Source: Herbaspirillum rhizosphaerae (lineage in GTDB: Bacteria > Pseudomonadota > Gammaproteobacteria > Burkholderiales > Burkholderiaceae_D). Taken from it: DNA of 51,791 bases. The stretch is taken from positions 1 through 51,791 of the forward strand of contig NZ_LFLU01000024.1 in assembly GCF_001189965.1 (NCBI RefSeq), written 5' to 3'. The notes under the pieces are model-generated. The model had not been told where the DNA came from, ran no database searches, and was given only the letters and a program-made list of their open reading frames with translations. Both the position numbers and the translations under genes were made by a program. This document shows, piece after piece, positions 44,549-51,791 of this stretch; the stretch's first letter is position 1, and each line of letters starts with the position of its first letter.

Positions 44549-45088
44549 TCAGTTTCTGAACGGAAATTTAAATGCGGCGAGGAGCGCTTTCGCTTCGTCG
44601 TCGGTCTTCGCGGTTGTCGTGATGCTGATATTCAAGCCACGCAGCGCATCGATTTTGTCGTATTCAATTTCGGGGAAAATGATCTGCTCTTTCACACCGA
44701 TATTGTAGTTACCACGACCATCGAAAGCACGACCGGAGACACCACGGAAGTCACGCACGCGCGGCAGAGCCACGGTGATGAAACGATCCAGGAACTCGTA
44801 CATCTGGGCGCCACGCAGGGTCACCATGCAACCAATCGGATAGCCTTCACGGATCTTGAAACCCGCGATCGCCTTACGCGCCTTGGTCACGACCGGCTTT
44901 TGACCAGCAATCTTGGTCAAATCGCCGACAGCGTGCTCGATGATTTTCTTATCCGCAACAGCTTCCGACAGACCCATGTTCAATGTGATCTTCAGAATGC
45001 GCGGAACTTCCATTACCGACTTATAAGCGTACTTAGCAGTCAAGTCGGCAACGACTTTTTCTTTATAGAACTCTTGGAGACGTGCCAT
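44549..45088 (-). CDS. rplE: 50S ribosomal protein L5
   Basis: L5 binds 5S rRNA and contacts the P-site tRNA; 179 residues with [20 protein letters not shown] at the start and [20 protein letters not shown] in the middle. It lies 6 nt after rplX. Confidence 0.98.
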   Translation of the reverse strand: MARLQEFYKEKVVADLTAKYAYKSVMEVPRILKITLNMGLSEAVADKKIIEHAVGDLTKIAGQKPVVTKARKAIAGFKIREGYPIGCMVTLRGAQMYEFLDRFITVALPRVRDFRGVSGRAFDGRGNYNIGVKEQIIFPEIEYDKIDALRGLNISITTTAKTDDEAKALLAAFKFPFRN

Positions 45089-45094
45089 GATCTA

Positions 45095-45409
45095 TTAAAC
45101 CTTAACAACTTCGCCGCTGGATTTGTAAGCACGGACTTTCTTACCGTCCACGCTCTTGAAACCCACGCGATCTGCCTTGCCGGACGCAGCATTAAACAAT
45201 GCGATGTTCGACACATGAATTGGCATCAGCTTATCGACGATGCCGCCAGTTGCACCAGTCATTGGATTAGGCTTAGTCGCTTTTTTAGCAACGTTAATGC
45301 CGTCAACAACAACGTAATCAGCGCTGACACGCTGAGTTACCACACCGCGCTTACCTTTATCTTTGCCGGTCAGCACGATGACTTCATCGTTCTTACGAAT
45401 CTTTCCCAT
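45095..45409 (-). CDS. rplX: 50S ribosomal protein L24
   Basis: L24 is an assembly initiator of 104 residues with the KOW motif [20 protein letters not shown] near the N terminus. The ATG at 45409 follows AAGGAG by 6 nt, which decides against the GTG two codons upstream. Confidence 0.98.
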   Translation of the reverse strand: MGKIRKNDEVIVLTGKDKGKRGVVTQRVSADYVVVDGINVAKKATKPNPMTGATGGIVDKLMPIHVSNIALFNAASGKADRVGFKSVDGKKVRAYKSSGEVVKV

Positions 45410-45418
45410 GACCACTCC

Positions 45419-45787
45419 TTACAGAACTTCAGGCGCCAGAGAGACGATCTTCATGAAGCGCTCTGTACGCAGCTCACGAGTAACTGGCCCGAAAATACGG
45501 GTACCGATTGGTTCCAGCTTGGCATTCAGCAGAACGGCAGCATTGCCGTCGAACTTGACCAGGGAACCATCCTGACGACGCACGCCCTTAGCGGTACGAA
45601 CGACGACAGCGTTGTAAATTTCACCTTTTTTGACGCGACCGCGTGGAGCTGCGCTCTTCACGGTAACTTTAATCACGTCGCCGATGCCTGCGTAACGGCG
45701 CTTGGAACCACCCAAGACTTTGATGCACAAAACTTCGCGCGCACCTGTGTTGTCGGCCACTTCGAGCCGGCTTTCAGTTTGAATCAT
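45419..45787 (-). CDS. rplN: 50S ribosomal protein L14
   Basis: This protein has 122 residues. [20 protein letters not shown] and [20 protein letters not shown] are invariant L14 segments. It is the first gene of the spc-type group, 202 bp after rpsQ, so it probably has its own promoter in that gap. Confidence 0.98.
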   Translation of the reverse strand: MIQTESRLEVADNTGAREVLCIKVLGGSKRRYAGIGDVIKVTVKSAAPRGRVKKGEIYNAVVVRTAKGVRRQDGSLVKFDGNAAVLLNAKLEPIGTRIFGPVTRELRTERFMKIVSLAPEVL

Positions 45788-45947
45788 GATATTTTCTTTC
45801 CCAACTTAATCCGCTCAAATCACACAATGTGAATCGCGGTCAGTCTTGGTCCTGTTAGCAAGCGAACTCGCTAGTTAGGGGACGATTAAGCTACGTAACT
45901 GCATCTTGCCTCTTACCCTTGCCAAACACCAAGAAGCAAAAGAAGAG

Positions 45948-45975
45948 CTGAGCATTATGGCACCATAATGCTCAG
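45948..45975 (-). terminator. Perfect hairpin at the S10/spc operon boundary
   Basis: CTGAGCATTATGG (45948-45960) and CCATAATGCTCAG (45963-45975) form a perfect 13-bp inverted repeat with a 2-nt centre, 15 nt after the rpsQ stop. The minus-strand sequence beyond it is pyrimidine-rich (CTCTTCTTTTGC). It fits termination or attenuation of the S10 transcript. No clear promoter was found in the rest of the gap (45788-45947). Confidence 0.6.
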
Positions 45976-45989
45976 TCTGCAAGCCTTAC

Positions 45990-46262
45990 TTATACAATCT
46001 GTGCCACTTGTACAACGCGTGTCACGCTCCAAGCTTTGGTCTTGGAGATAGGACGACCTTCCTGGATCTCGACGGTATCGCCAGTCTTCGCTTGATTCGA
46101 CTCATCATGAGCGTGGTACTTGTTGGTACGCACGATGATTTTGCCGTACAGCGGATGCTTGACGTGACGCTCGATCAGAACGGTAACAGTCTTATCCATT
46201 TTGTCGGACACAACCTTGCCAATCAGCGTGCGCTTGAGCGCTTGTTTCACTTGATCGTTCAT
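45990..46262 (-). CDS. rpsQ: 30S ribosomal protein S17
   Basis: This OB-fold protein has 90 residues with [20 protein letters not shown] and [17 protein letters not shown]. It is the last gene of the S10-type group, and its start overlaps the end of rpmC by 4 nt. Confidence 0.98.
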   Translation of the reverse strand: MNDQVKQALKRTLIGKVVSDKMDKTVTVLIERHVKHPLYGKIIVRTNKYHAHDESNQAKTGDTVEIQEGRPISKTKAWSVTRVVQVAQIV

Positions 46263-46450
46263 TGTTGACCCTTCGAATTGATGACTGTTTTCACACGTGC
46301 GATATCGCGACGTACTTTCTTCAGTTGCGCGGTATTGTTCAGTTGCTGCGTAGCCACTTGCATGCGCAAGCTGAATTGAGCCTTCAACAGCTCATTCAGT
46401 TCTTTGGCCAGAGCCGCTTCGTCTTTACCACGGAGTTCAGATGCTTTCAT
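46259..46450 (-). CDS. rpmC: 50S ribosomal protein L29
   Basis: This is a 63-residue helical hairpin protein near the exit tunnel: [20 protein letters not shown] with [20 protein letters not shown]. It overlaps rpsQ by 4 nt and follows rplP. Confidence 0.98.
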   Translation of the reverse strand: MKASELRGKDEAALAKELNELLKAQFSLRMQVATQQLNNTAQLKKVRRDIARVKTVINSKGQQ

Positions 46451-46462
46451 ATTCCGCTCCTA

Positions 46463-46882
46463 TTATTGACCGACTTGACGAACAACAAAAGTCGTCGACA
46501 GTGGCAATTTGGCTGCTGCCAAGCGGAACGCTTCACGCGCCAGAGCTTCGTCAACACCATCCATCTCGTACAGCATCTTACCTGGCTGAATTTCAGCCAC
46601 GTAGTACTCTGGATTACCCTTACCGTTACCCATACGCACTTCTGCAGGCTTTTGGGAAATCGGCTTGTCCGGGAAAACGCGAATCCAGATACGACCGCCA
46701 CGTTTGATGTGACGGGTCATAGCGCGACGAGCGGCTTCGATCTGACGTGCCGTGATACGACCACGACCAACTGCTTTCAGACCGAACTCACCAAACGATA
46801 CGGCTGTACCACGCGAGTGCGAGATACCCGTATTGCGACCTTTTTGTTCTTTACGATATTTTCTACGTGCTGGTTGCAGCAT
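46463..46882 (-). CDS. rplP: 50S ribosomal protein L16
   Basis: This protein has 139 residues: [19 protein letters not shown], then [20 protein letters not shown] and [20 protein letters not shown]. It lies between rpsC (2-nt gap) and rpmC. Confidence 0.98.
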   Translation of the reverse strand: MLQPARRKYRKEQKGRNTGISHSRGTAVSFGEFGLKAVGRGRITARQIEAARRAMTRHIKRGGRIWIRVFPDKPISQKPAEVRMGNGKGNPEYYVAEIQPGKMLYEMDGVDEALAREAFRLAAAKLPLSTTFVVRQVGQ

Positions 46883-46884
46883 GA

Positions 46885-47703
46885 TTATTCTCCTGCTTTC
46901 TCAGCCGACACACCGGCATCGGCAGCTTGACGTGGAGCACGCTTGGCACCCGCACCTGCTGGAGCACCACCGGTCTTCGGACGAGGACGAGCACCTGGCT
47001 TGCCATCGTCACGACGTGGACCGCGACGCTTCTTGTCGTCTTCCGGCTCACCGACCAACACTGGTGCTTCGCCGTTAGCCAGACGATCGCCCTTGTAAAC
47101 CCAAACCTTGATACCGATGATGCCGTATGTGGTTTGCGCTTCGCCGAAACCGTAGTCGATATCAGCGCGCAGAGTGTGCAGAGGCACGCGGCCTTCGCGA
47201 TACCATTCCTTACGGGCGATTTCGATACCGTTCAGACGACCGGACGACATGATCTTGATGCCCTGAGCACCCAAACGCATTGCGTTCTGCATCGCACGCT
47301 TCATGGCGCGGCGGAACATGATACGCTTTTCGAGCTGTTGAGCGATCGAGTCAGCGATCAGCTGAGCGTCGGCTTCCGGCTTGCGGATTTCTTCGATGTT
47401 GACGTGCACTGGCACGCCCATCAATTTACCCAGCGCTGCCTTCAGCACTTCGATGTCTTCACCCTTCTTACCGATCACAACGCCTGGACGGGAGCTGTAA
47501 ATGGTGATGCGGGCATTCTTCGCCGGACGCTCGATAACGACGCGACCAACCGAAGCGTTCTTCAGTTTTGCCTTCAGGTAAGCACGAACCTTCAGATCTT
47601 CGTTGAGCATGTCGGCAAAATTATTATTGCCTGCATACCAGCGCGATCCCCAGTTACGTGTAACCGCCAGACGGAAACCGGTTGGATGAATCTTCTGTCC
47701 CAT
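46885..47703 (-). CDS. rpsC: 30S ribosomal protein S3
   Basis: This protein has 272 residues, longer than E. coli S3 (233). The start is [20 protein letters not shown]. The KH domain contains [20 protein letters not shown], and the C-terminal domain [20 protein letters not shown]. The extra ~50 residues are a Gly/Pro/Arg/Ala-rich tail after [17 protein letters not shown], common in Burkholderiales S3. Confidence 0.98.
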   Translation of the reverse strand: MGQKIHPTGFRLAVTRNWGSRWYAGNNNFADMLNEDLKVRAYLKAKLKNASVGRVVIERPAKNARITIYSSRPGVVIGKKGEDIEVLKAALGKLMGVPVHVNIEEIRKPEADAQLIADSIAQQLEKRIMFRRAMKRAMQNAMRLGAQGIKIMSSGRLNGIEIARKEWYREGRVPLHTLRADIDYGFGEAQTTYGIIGIKVWVYKGDRLANGEAPVLVGEPEDDKKRRGPRRDDGKPGARPRPKTGGAPAGAGAKRAPRQAADAGVSAEKAGE

Positions 47704-47712
47704 CGTGACTCC

Positions 47713-48045
47713 TTAGTTTCCGACAGTCACGTAAATGTGACAGGATTGCTTGGAAATACGATCACCACGGCCTTTTGCACGCGCTGTGAAGCGCTTGAGG
47801 ACCGTACCTTTTTCCACATAAATGGTCTTGACTTTGAGCTCGTCAATGTCGGCGCCATCATTGTGTTCGGCGTTCGCGATTGCGGACTCCAGAACCTTCT
47901 TGATGATGACCGCGCCCTTTTTAGGGCTGAAGGCCAAGATATTCAGTGCTTGATCAACTTTTTTGCCGCGGATCAGGTCTGCGACCAGACGGCCCTTCTG
48001 AGCCGACAGGTGCACACCACGCAGGGTAGCTTTAGTTTCCATCAT
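47713..48045 (-). CDS. rplV: 50S ribosomal protein L22
   Basis: This protein has 110 residues and lines the exit tunnel. [20 protein letters not shown] and [20 protein letters not shown] mark L22. Two ATGs are adjacent (48045 and 48042), and either may be used. Confidence 0.98.
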   Translation of the reverse strand: MMETKATLRGVHLSAQKGRLVADLIRGKKVDQALNILAFSPKKGAVIIKKVLESAIANAEHNDGADIDELKVKTIYVEKGTVLKRFTARAKGRGDRISKQSCHIYVTVGN

Positions 48046-48051
48046 AGGACC

Positions 48052-48327
48052 TTATTTCTTAGCCTTCTTATCGGCAGCGTGACCCTTGAACGTACGGGTC
48101 AGCGCGAATTCGCCGAGCTTATGACCAACCATGTTTTCGGACACATAAACCGGCACGTGTTGCTTGCCGTTGTGCACCGCGATCGTCAAACCGATGAAAT
48201 CCGGCATGATTGTCGAACGACGGGACCATGTCTTGATTGGCTTCTTGTCTTTAGTCGCTTGAGCTGCCTCAACCTTTTTGACCAGGTGGGCGTCGCAGAA
48301 TGGACCTTTTTTCAATGAACGTGTCAT
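48052..48327 (-). CDS. rpsS: 30S ribosomal protein S19
   Basis: This protein has 91 residues: [40 protein letters not shown] and [20 protein letters not shown]. It lies between rplB and rplV. Confidence 0.98.
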   Translation of the reverse strand: MTRSLKKGPFCDAHLVKKVEAAQATKDKKPIKTWSRRSTIMPDFIGLTIAVHNGKQHVPVYVSENMVGHKLGEFALTRTFKGHAADKKAKK

Positions 48328-48336
48328 GTTTTATCC

Positions 48337-49161
48337 TTATTTCTTGCCGCGGCGCGAGACAATCATTGAAGTCGTACGCTTGTTGCTGCGTGTCTTCTTG
48401 CCCTTGGTCTGTTGACCCCACGGCGAAACTGGATGACGACCTGCTGCAGTCTTACCTTCACCACCACCGTGCGGGTGATCGACCGGGTTCATGACCACAC
48501 CACGCACTGTCGGGCGAACACCGCGCCAACGCATTGCACCAGCTTTACCAATCTTGCGCAGATTGTGCTCGCCGTTGCCGACTTCACCGATCGTTGCACG
48601 GCATTCGATGTGAATGCGGCGCACTTCGCCGGAGCGCAGACGAACCTGAGCGTAAGTACCTTCGCGTGCCATCAGCACAACGCCGGCGCCGGCGGTACGA
48701 GCGATCTGAGCACCTTTGCCTGGCAACATTTCCACGCAGTGGATAGTTGTACCGACAGGAATGTTGCGGATCGGCAGAGCGTTACCGGCCTTGATAGGCG
48801 CTTCGGAACCGCTGACCAGCTGATCGCCGACAGCAATGCCCTTAGGGGCAATGATGTACTTGCGTTCGCCGTCTGCGTAGCACAGCAGAGCAATGTGCGC
48901 AGTACGGTTCGGGTCGTATTCGATACGCTCGACCTTGGCAACGATACCGTCCTTGTTGCGACGGAAGTCGACAACGCGGTAGTGTTGCTTATGGCCGCCA
49001 CCGATATGACGGGTGGTGATGTGACCGTTGTTGTTACGACCAGCAGTCTTGGACTTCTTTTCGATCAGGCCGGCAAATGGACGACCTTTGTACAGGTCGC
49101 TGACGACCTTGACCATACCGCGCCGACCGGGCGAGGTTGGCTTAACTTTTACGAGTGCCAT
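48337..49161 (-). CDS. rplB: 50S ribosomal protein L2
   Basis: This protein has 274 residues and supports subunit joining and peptidyl transferase structure. [20 protein letters not shown] starts it, and [20 protein letters not shown] contains the conserved His near the catalytic centre. It shares one base with the stop codon of rplW. Confidence 0.98.
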   Translation of the reverse strand: MALVKVKPTSPGRRGMVKVVSDLYKGRPFAGLIEKKSKTAGRNNNGHITTRHIGGGHKQHYRVVDFRRNKDGIVAKVERIEYDPNRTAHIALLCYADGERKYIIAPKGIAVGDQLVSGSEAPIKAGNALPIRNIPVGTTIHCVEMLPGKGAQIARTAGAGVVLMAREGTYAQVRLRSGEVRRIHIECRATIGEVGNGEHNLRKIGKAGAMRWRGVRPTVRGVVMNPVDHPHGGGEGKTAAGRHPVSPWGQQTKGKKTRSNKRTTSMIVSRRGKK

Positions 49162-49475
49162 TATTTAGCCTCCTCGGTGAAGTTGATTTCTTGACCGGGC
49201 TTCAGGCTGACAAATGCGCGACGTGTGTGGTTGCGACGACCAACCGAACGGCCGGAACGCTTTTGCTTACCTTGACGATTCGCGACCTGAACAGACTCCA
49301 CTTCGACCTTGAACAGCAGCTCGACCGCAGCCTTGACTTCCAGCTTGGTCGCATCTTGCGTTACCAGAAAAACGACTTGCTCGTTTTTCTCAGCGACGAA
49401 GGTTGCCTTTTCAGAGATCACCGGCGCCAGCAGCACTTTCATCAAGCGCTCTTCGCTATGTTTAATTGCGTTCAT
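49161..49475 (-). CDS. rplW: 50S ribosomal protein L23
   Basis: L23 forms the docking site for trigger factor and SRP at the exit tunnel; 104 residues with [20 protein letters not shown] and [21 protein letters not shown] Met at residue 12 (MKVLLAPV) is another possible start; the longer form overlaps the rplD stop by 4 nt, which favours it. Confidence 0.97.
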   Translation of the reverse strand: MNAIKHSEERLMKVLLAPVISEKATFVAEKNEQVVFLVTQDATKLEVKAAVELLFKVEVESVQVANRQGKQKRSGRSVGRRNHTRRAFVSLKPGQEINFTEEAK

Positions 49476-50092
49476 GCCAGCAACTCCTCAATCTTAGCCA
49501 GTGCTTGCTTGGTGATCAGCACTTTCTTGTAGAAAACCAGGGAGACCGGATCAGCTTGACGTGGCTCGACAACCAGCACGTTCGGCAGATTGCGCGACGC
49601 GAGCAACAGGTTTTCGTCCAGCGCGTCAGTAATGACCAGCACGGAGTCCAGACCCATGACCTTCAGCTTTTCGGACAACAGCTTGGTCTTCGGCGCTTCG
49701 ACCGAGAAATTCTCGACGATCGACAGACGACCTTCGCGAGCCAACTGGGACAGAATCGAGCAGACACCTGCGCGATACATCTTCTTGTTGACCTTGTGCG
49801 AGAAGTTTTCGTCAGGCGAATTCGGGAAAATACGACCACCGCCGCGCCACAGTGGCGAGGACGACATACCGGCACGAGCGCGGCCAGTACCCTTTTGACG
49901 CCATGGCTTCTTGGTTGTGTGATGCACTTCTTCACGGTCTTTTTGCTTGCGGTTACCGCTGCGAGCATTGGCTTGATAAGCCACGACGACCTGGTGAATC
50001 AGCGCTTCGTTGTAATCACGACCAAAGATGGTGTCAGGAGCAGCGACGTTCGATGCGGCTTGACCTTGATCATTCAGGAGCTTGAGTTCCAT
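49472..50092 (-). CDS. rplD: 50S ribosomal protein L4
   Basis: This protein has 206 residues; [40 protein letters not shown] and [20 protein letters not shown] mark L4. In E. coli L4 also represses its own S10 operon. It lies 3 nt after rplC. Confidence 0.98.
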   Translation of the reverse strand: MELKLLNDQGQAASNVAAPDTIFGRDYNEALIHQVVVAYQANARSGNRKQKDREEVHHTTKKPWRQKGTGRARAGMSSSPLWRGGGRIFPNSPDENFSHKVNKKMYRAGVCSILSQLAREGRLSIVENFSVEAPKTKLLSEKLKVMGLDSVLVITDALDENLLLASRNLPNVLVVEPRQADPVSLVFYKKVLITKQALAKIEELLA

Positions 50093-50095
50093 GAA

Positions 50096-50752
50096 TTAGG
50101 CTCCCTTCTTGACTTTAACTTTAACTGCCGGGGAAACGACCACTTGGCCGTTTTTCGCGCCTGGAACAGCACCTTTGACCATCAGCAATTGACGCTCAGC
50201 GTCGATGCGTGCGATTTCGAGGTTTTGCACTGTGCAGGTAACGTCACCCAGGTGACCGGTCATGCGCTTACCAGGGAAAACACGACCTGGATCTTGCGCC
50301 ATACCGATGGAGCCTGGAACATTGTGCGAGCGGGAGTTACCGTGCGATGCGCGACCGGATGCGAAGTTGTAGCGCTTGATCGTACCAGCGTAGCCCTTAC
50401 CGATGGACACGCCTTGCACGTCCACTTTCTGGCCAGCTTCGAACAAGCTTGCAGCGACGACGTCGCCGGCTTTCAACTCAGCAGCCTTGGCTGCATCAAT
50501 GCGGAATTCTTTCAGAACGGTCCCGGCTTCGACGCCAGCTTTGGCGTAGTGACCGGCAGCAGCTTTAGTCACACGCGAGGCGCGACGCTGACCGAATGCG
50601 ACCTGAACAGCGGAATAACCATCCACTTCAGGCGTTTTGATTTGGGTCACGCGGTTGTTCGACACATCCAACACAGTCACAGGAATAGAATCCCCGTCTT
50701 CCGTGAAGATACGCATCATACCAACCTTGCGACCAACAAGGCCTAGGCTCAT
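50096..50752 (-). CDS. rplC: 50S ribosomal protein L3
   Basis: This protein has 218 residues from the ATG at 50752 ([20 protein letters not shown]), with GGAG about 8 nt upstream. A longer in-frame reading would run through the promoter and leader. [20 protein letters not shown] is the conserved methylatable-Gln loop. It follows a 205-bp gap after rpsJ that contains a strong promoter. Confidence 0.98.
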   Translation of the reverse strand: MSLGLVGRKVGMMRIFTEDGDSIPVTVLDVSNNRVTQIKTPEVDGYSAVQVAFGQRRASRVTKAAAGHYAKAGVEAGTVLKEFRIDAAKAAELKAGDVVAASLFEAGQKVDVQGVSIGKGYAGTIKRYNFASGRASHGNSRSHNVPGSIGMAQDPGRVFPGKRMTGHLGDVTCTVQNLEIARIDAERQLLMVKGAVPGAKNGQVVVSPAVKVKVKKGA

Positions 50753-50766
50753 TGTTTTTCTCCATT

Positions 50767-50786
50767 CCCGCCTGCGATTGGGCGGG
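50767..50786 (-). promoter_or_regulatory. Leader hairpin upstream of the rplC ribosome binding site
   Basis: CCCGCC (50767-50772) and GGCGGG (50781-50786) form a perfect 6-bp stem about 7 nt before the GGAG of rplC, inside a leader of roughly 100 nt. It is a possible site for autogenous translational control. Confidence 0.4.
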
Positions 50787-50859
50787 GCTGATGTTTGTAC
50801 TACTAAAATATGTGAAATCGCCGAGGCAAAAAGCCAGCGCGACTCCACCGAAGCCGATC

Positions 50860-50888
50860 AGTATAACCGGGTAAATTTTTATTTGCAA
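50860..50888 (-). promoter_or_regulatory. Sigma70 promoter for rplC and the downstream S10 genes
   Basis: On the minus strand TTGCAA (50883-50888) and TATACT (50860-50865) are separated by exactly 17 nt. Another -35-like TTGACA lies at 50909-50914 but has no good -10. Transcription would start near 50853, about 100 nt before rplC. Confidence 0.6.
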
Positions 50889-50957
50889 TACCCGACAGTG
50901 TCGTGGTATGTCAAAGTCTTAGCCGGTCATACTTTTTACAACACTTGCTGCAAATGC

Positions 50958-51275
50958 TTATTGCAGCTTGATTTCTACATCAACGCCAGCCGGCAGATCC
51001 AGCTTCATCAATGCATCGACAGTCTTGTCAGTTGGATCAACGATATCCATCAGGCGTTGATGCGTGCGGATTTCAAATTGATCGCGCGAAGTCTTGTTGA
51101 CGTGCGGGGAACGCAGAACGTCGAAACGTTGGATGCGTGTTGGCAGTGGAACAGGACCCTTGACGACAGCGCCGGTGCGCTTTGCTGTTTCGACGATTTC
51201 CAGTGCGGATTGGTCGATCAGACGATAGTCGAATGCCTTCAGGCGGATACGGATTTTTTGGCTAGGAACTGACAT
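50958..51275 (-). CDS. rpsJ: 30S ribosomal protein S10
   Basis: This protein has 105 residues; also known as NusE, it works in transcription antitermination. The sequence [40 protein letters not shown] and [20 protein letters not shown] is canonical. AAAGGA precedes the ATG. It lies 71 bp after tuf and 205 bp before rplC, so it may be transcribed with the str-type group. Confidence 0.98.
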   Translation of the reverse strand: MSVPSQKIRIRLKAFDYRLIDQSALEIVETAKRTGAVVKGPVPLPTRIQRFDVLRSPHVNKTSRDQFEIRTHQRLMDIVDPTDKTVDALMKLDLPAGVDVEIKLQ

Positions 51276-51285
51276 GATTTTCCTT

Positions 51286-51319
51286 TAAAGAACGAACCGC
51301 GGATGACAGCCATCCGCGG
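51286..51319 (-). terminator. Hairpin between tuf and rpsJ
   Basis: CCGCGGATG (51297-51305) pairs perfectly with CATCCGCGG (51311-51319), and the minus-strand tail is TTCGTTCTTT. It could partly terminate tuf transcription or attenuate read-through into rpsJ. Confidence 0.55.
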
Positions 51320-51346
51320 CAATGATAAAAAGTTGCTACCGAGCTA

Positions 51347-51791
51347 TTACGCGTCAGCCAAGATCTTGGCAACCACACCCGCGCCGACAGTACGGCCGCC
51401 TTCGCGGATCGCGAAACGCAGACCTTCTTCCATCGCGATCGGGTTGATCAGCATCACGGTGATCGACACGTTGTCGCCTGGCATAACCATTTCCTTGTCC
51501 TTCGGCAACTCGATCGAACCAGTCACGTCCGTGGTACGGAAGTAGAACTGTGGACGGTAGTTGTTGAAGAATGGAGTATGACGGCCGCCTTCGTCCTTCG
51601 ACAGAACATAGATCTCGCCTGTGAAGTGCTTGTGCGGCTTGATCGAACCTGGCTTCGCCAGAACCTGGCCACGCTCCACGTCTTCACGCTTGGTGCCGCG
51701 CAGCAGCACGCCAACGTTGTCGCCGGCTTGACCTTGGTCCAGCAGCTTGCGGAACATTTCAACGCCGGTGCAGACGGTGTCTTGCGTGTCA
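51347..51791 (-). CDS. tuf: Elongation factor Tu, C-terminal part (cut by the window edge)
   Basis: The last 147 residues of EF-Tu are present, covering the end of domain 2 and all of domain 3. The frame runs to the window edge without a stop ([20 protein letters not shown]). [40 protein letters not shown] and the terminal [17 protein letters not shown] are diagnostic. The 5' part, with the GTPase domain, lies beyond base 51791. Confidence 0.98.
   Translation of the reverse strand, partial: DTQDTVCTGVEMFRKLLDQGQAGDNVGVLLRGTKREDVERGQVLAKPGSIKPHKHFTGEIYVLSKDEGGRHTPFFNNYRPQFYFRTTDVTGSIELPKDKEMVMPGDNVSITVMLINPIAMEEGLRFAIREGGRTVGAGVVAKILADA

Overview
The window reads as chromosomal DNA of a betaproteobacterium of the order Burkholderiales, most likely family Oxalobacteraceae (Herbaspirillum / Herminiimonas / Collimonas type). 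Supporting this are the gene order gpmA-envC-ctpA-moeB, rhodanese-grxC-secB-gpsA, system II cytochrome c maturation (resB-ccsB), a single-cysteine DksA, and infA placed between secY and rpmJ. The genus is inference. No phage, plasmid, transposase, CRISPR array, rRNA or tRNA was seen. Almost all of the DNA is ordinary, densely coding core genome.

Layout. 1-5.8 kb: an Lrp regulator, an orphan amino-acid-type binding protein, and a zinc-type TonB receptor (ZnuD-like). Upstream of the receptor is a small His/Cys-containing membrane protein whose promoter is covered by a perfect palindrome; dksA follows. 5.9-10.7 kb: the gpmA-envC-ctpA operon and moeB, all on the minus strand. 10.7-13.8 kb: rhodanese, glutaredoxin, SecB, an SH3-domain protein and GpsA on the plus strand. 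13.8-20.0 kb (minus): a small unknown protein, msrQ, a HAD phosphatase, ccsB, resB and cytochrome c4. 20.2-22.3 kb: engB and hemB, with a structured RNA candidate on the opposite strand between them. 22.5-26.0 kb: a TauABC-like transporter in one operon with an Asp/Glu-type racemase. 26.2-31.4 kb: an Fe-alcohol dehydrogenase, a ketoglutarate-semialdehyde-type dehydrogenase and a binding protein, divergent from a LysR regulator. 31.5-36.2 kb: 1-Cys peroxiredoxin, DsbD, CutA and a NodIJ-like exporter. 36.6-51.8 kb: the alpha, spc and S10 ribosomal protein clusters (rplQ back to rpsJ), ending in the 3' part of tuf, all on the minus strand.

The most interesting material is non-coding. (1) Two copies of a ~140-bp fold-back element (6819-6960 and 26089-26228) each lie between a stop codon and an intrinsic terminator. 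Their outer stem arms differ in sequence between copies but still pair, which is compensatory change and points to a structured RNA. (2) A three-hairpin, C-rich-loop small RNA candidate with its own terminator lies antisense in the engB-hemB gap. (3) A perfect 15-bp palindrome sits over the -35 region of the znuD-linked gene. (4) Intrinsic terminators split the alpha operon, and a near-consensus promoter lies between rpsJ and rplC.

Zinc is a loose theme. The window holds a probable zinc receptor, a DksA without a zinc finger, a HemB of the non-zinc type and an S14 without zinc cysteines, alongside a zinc-type L36.
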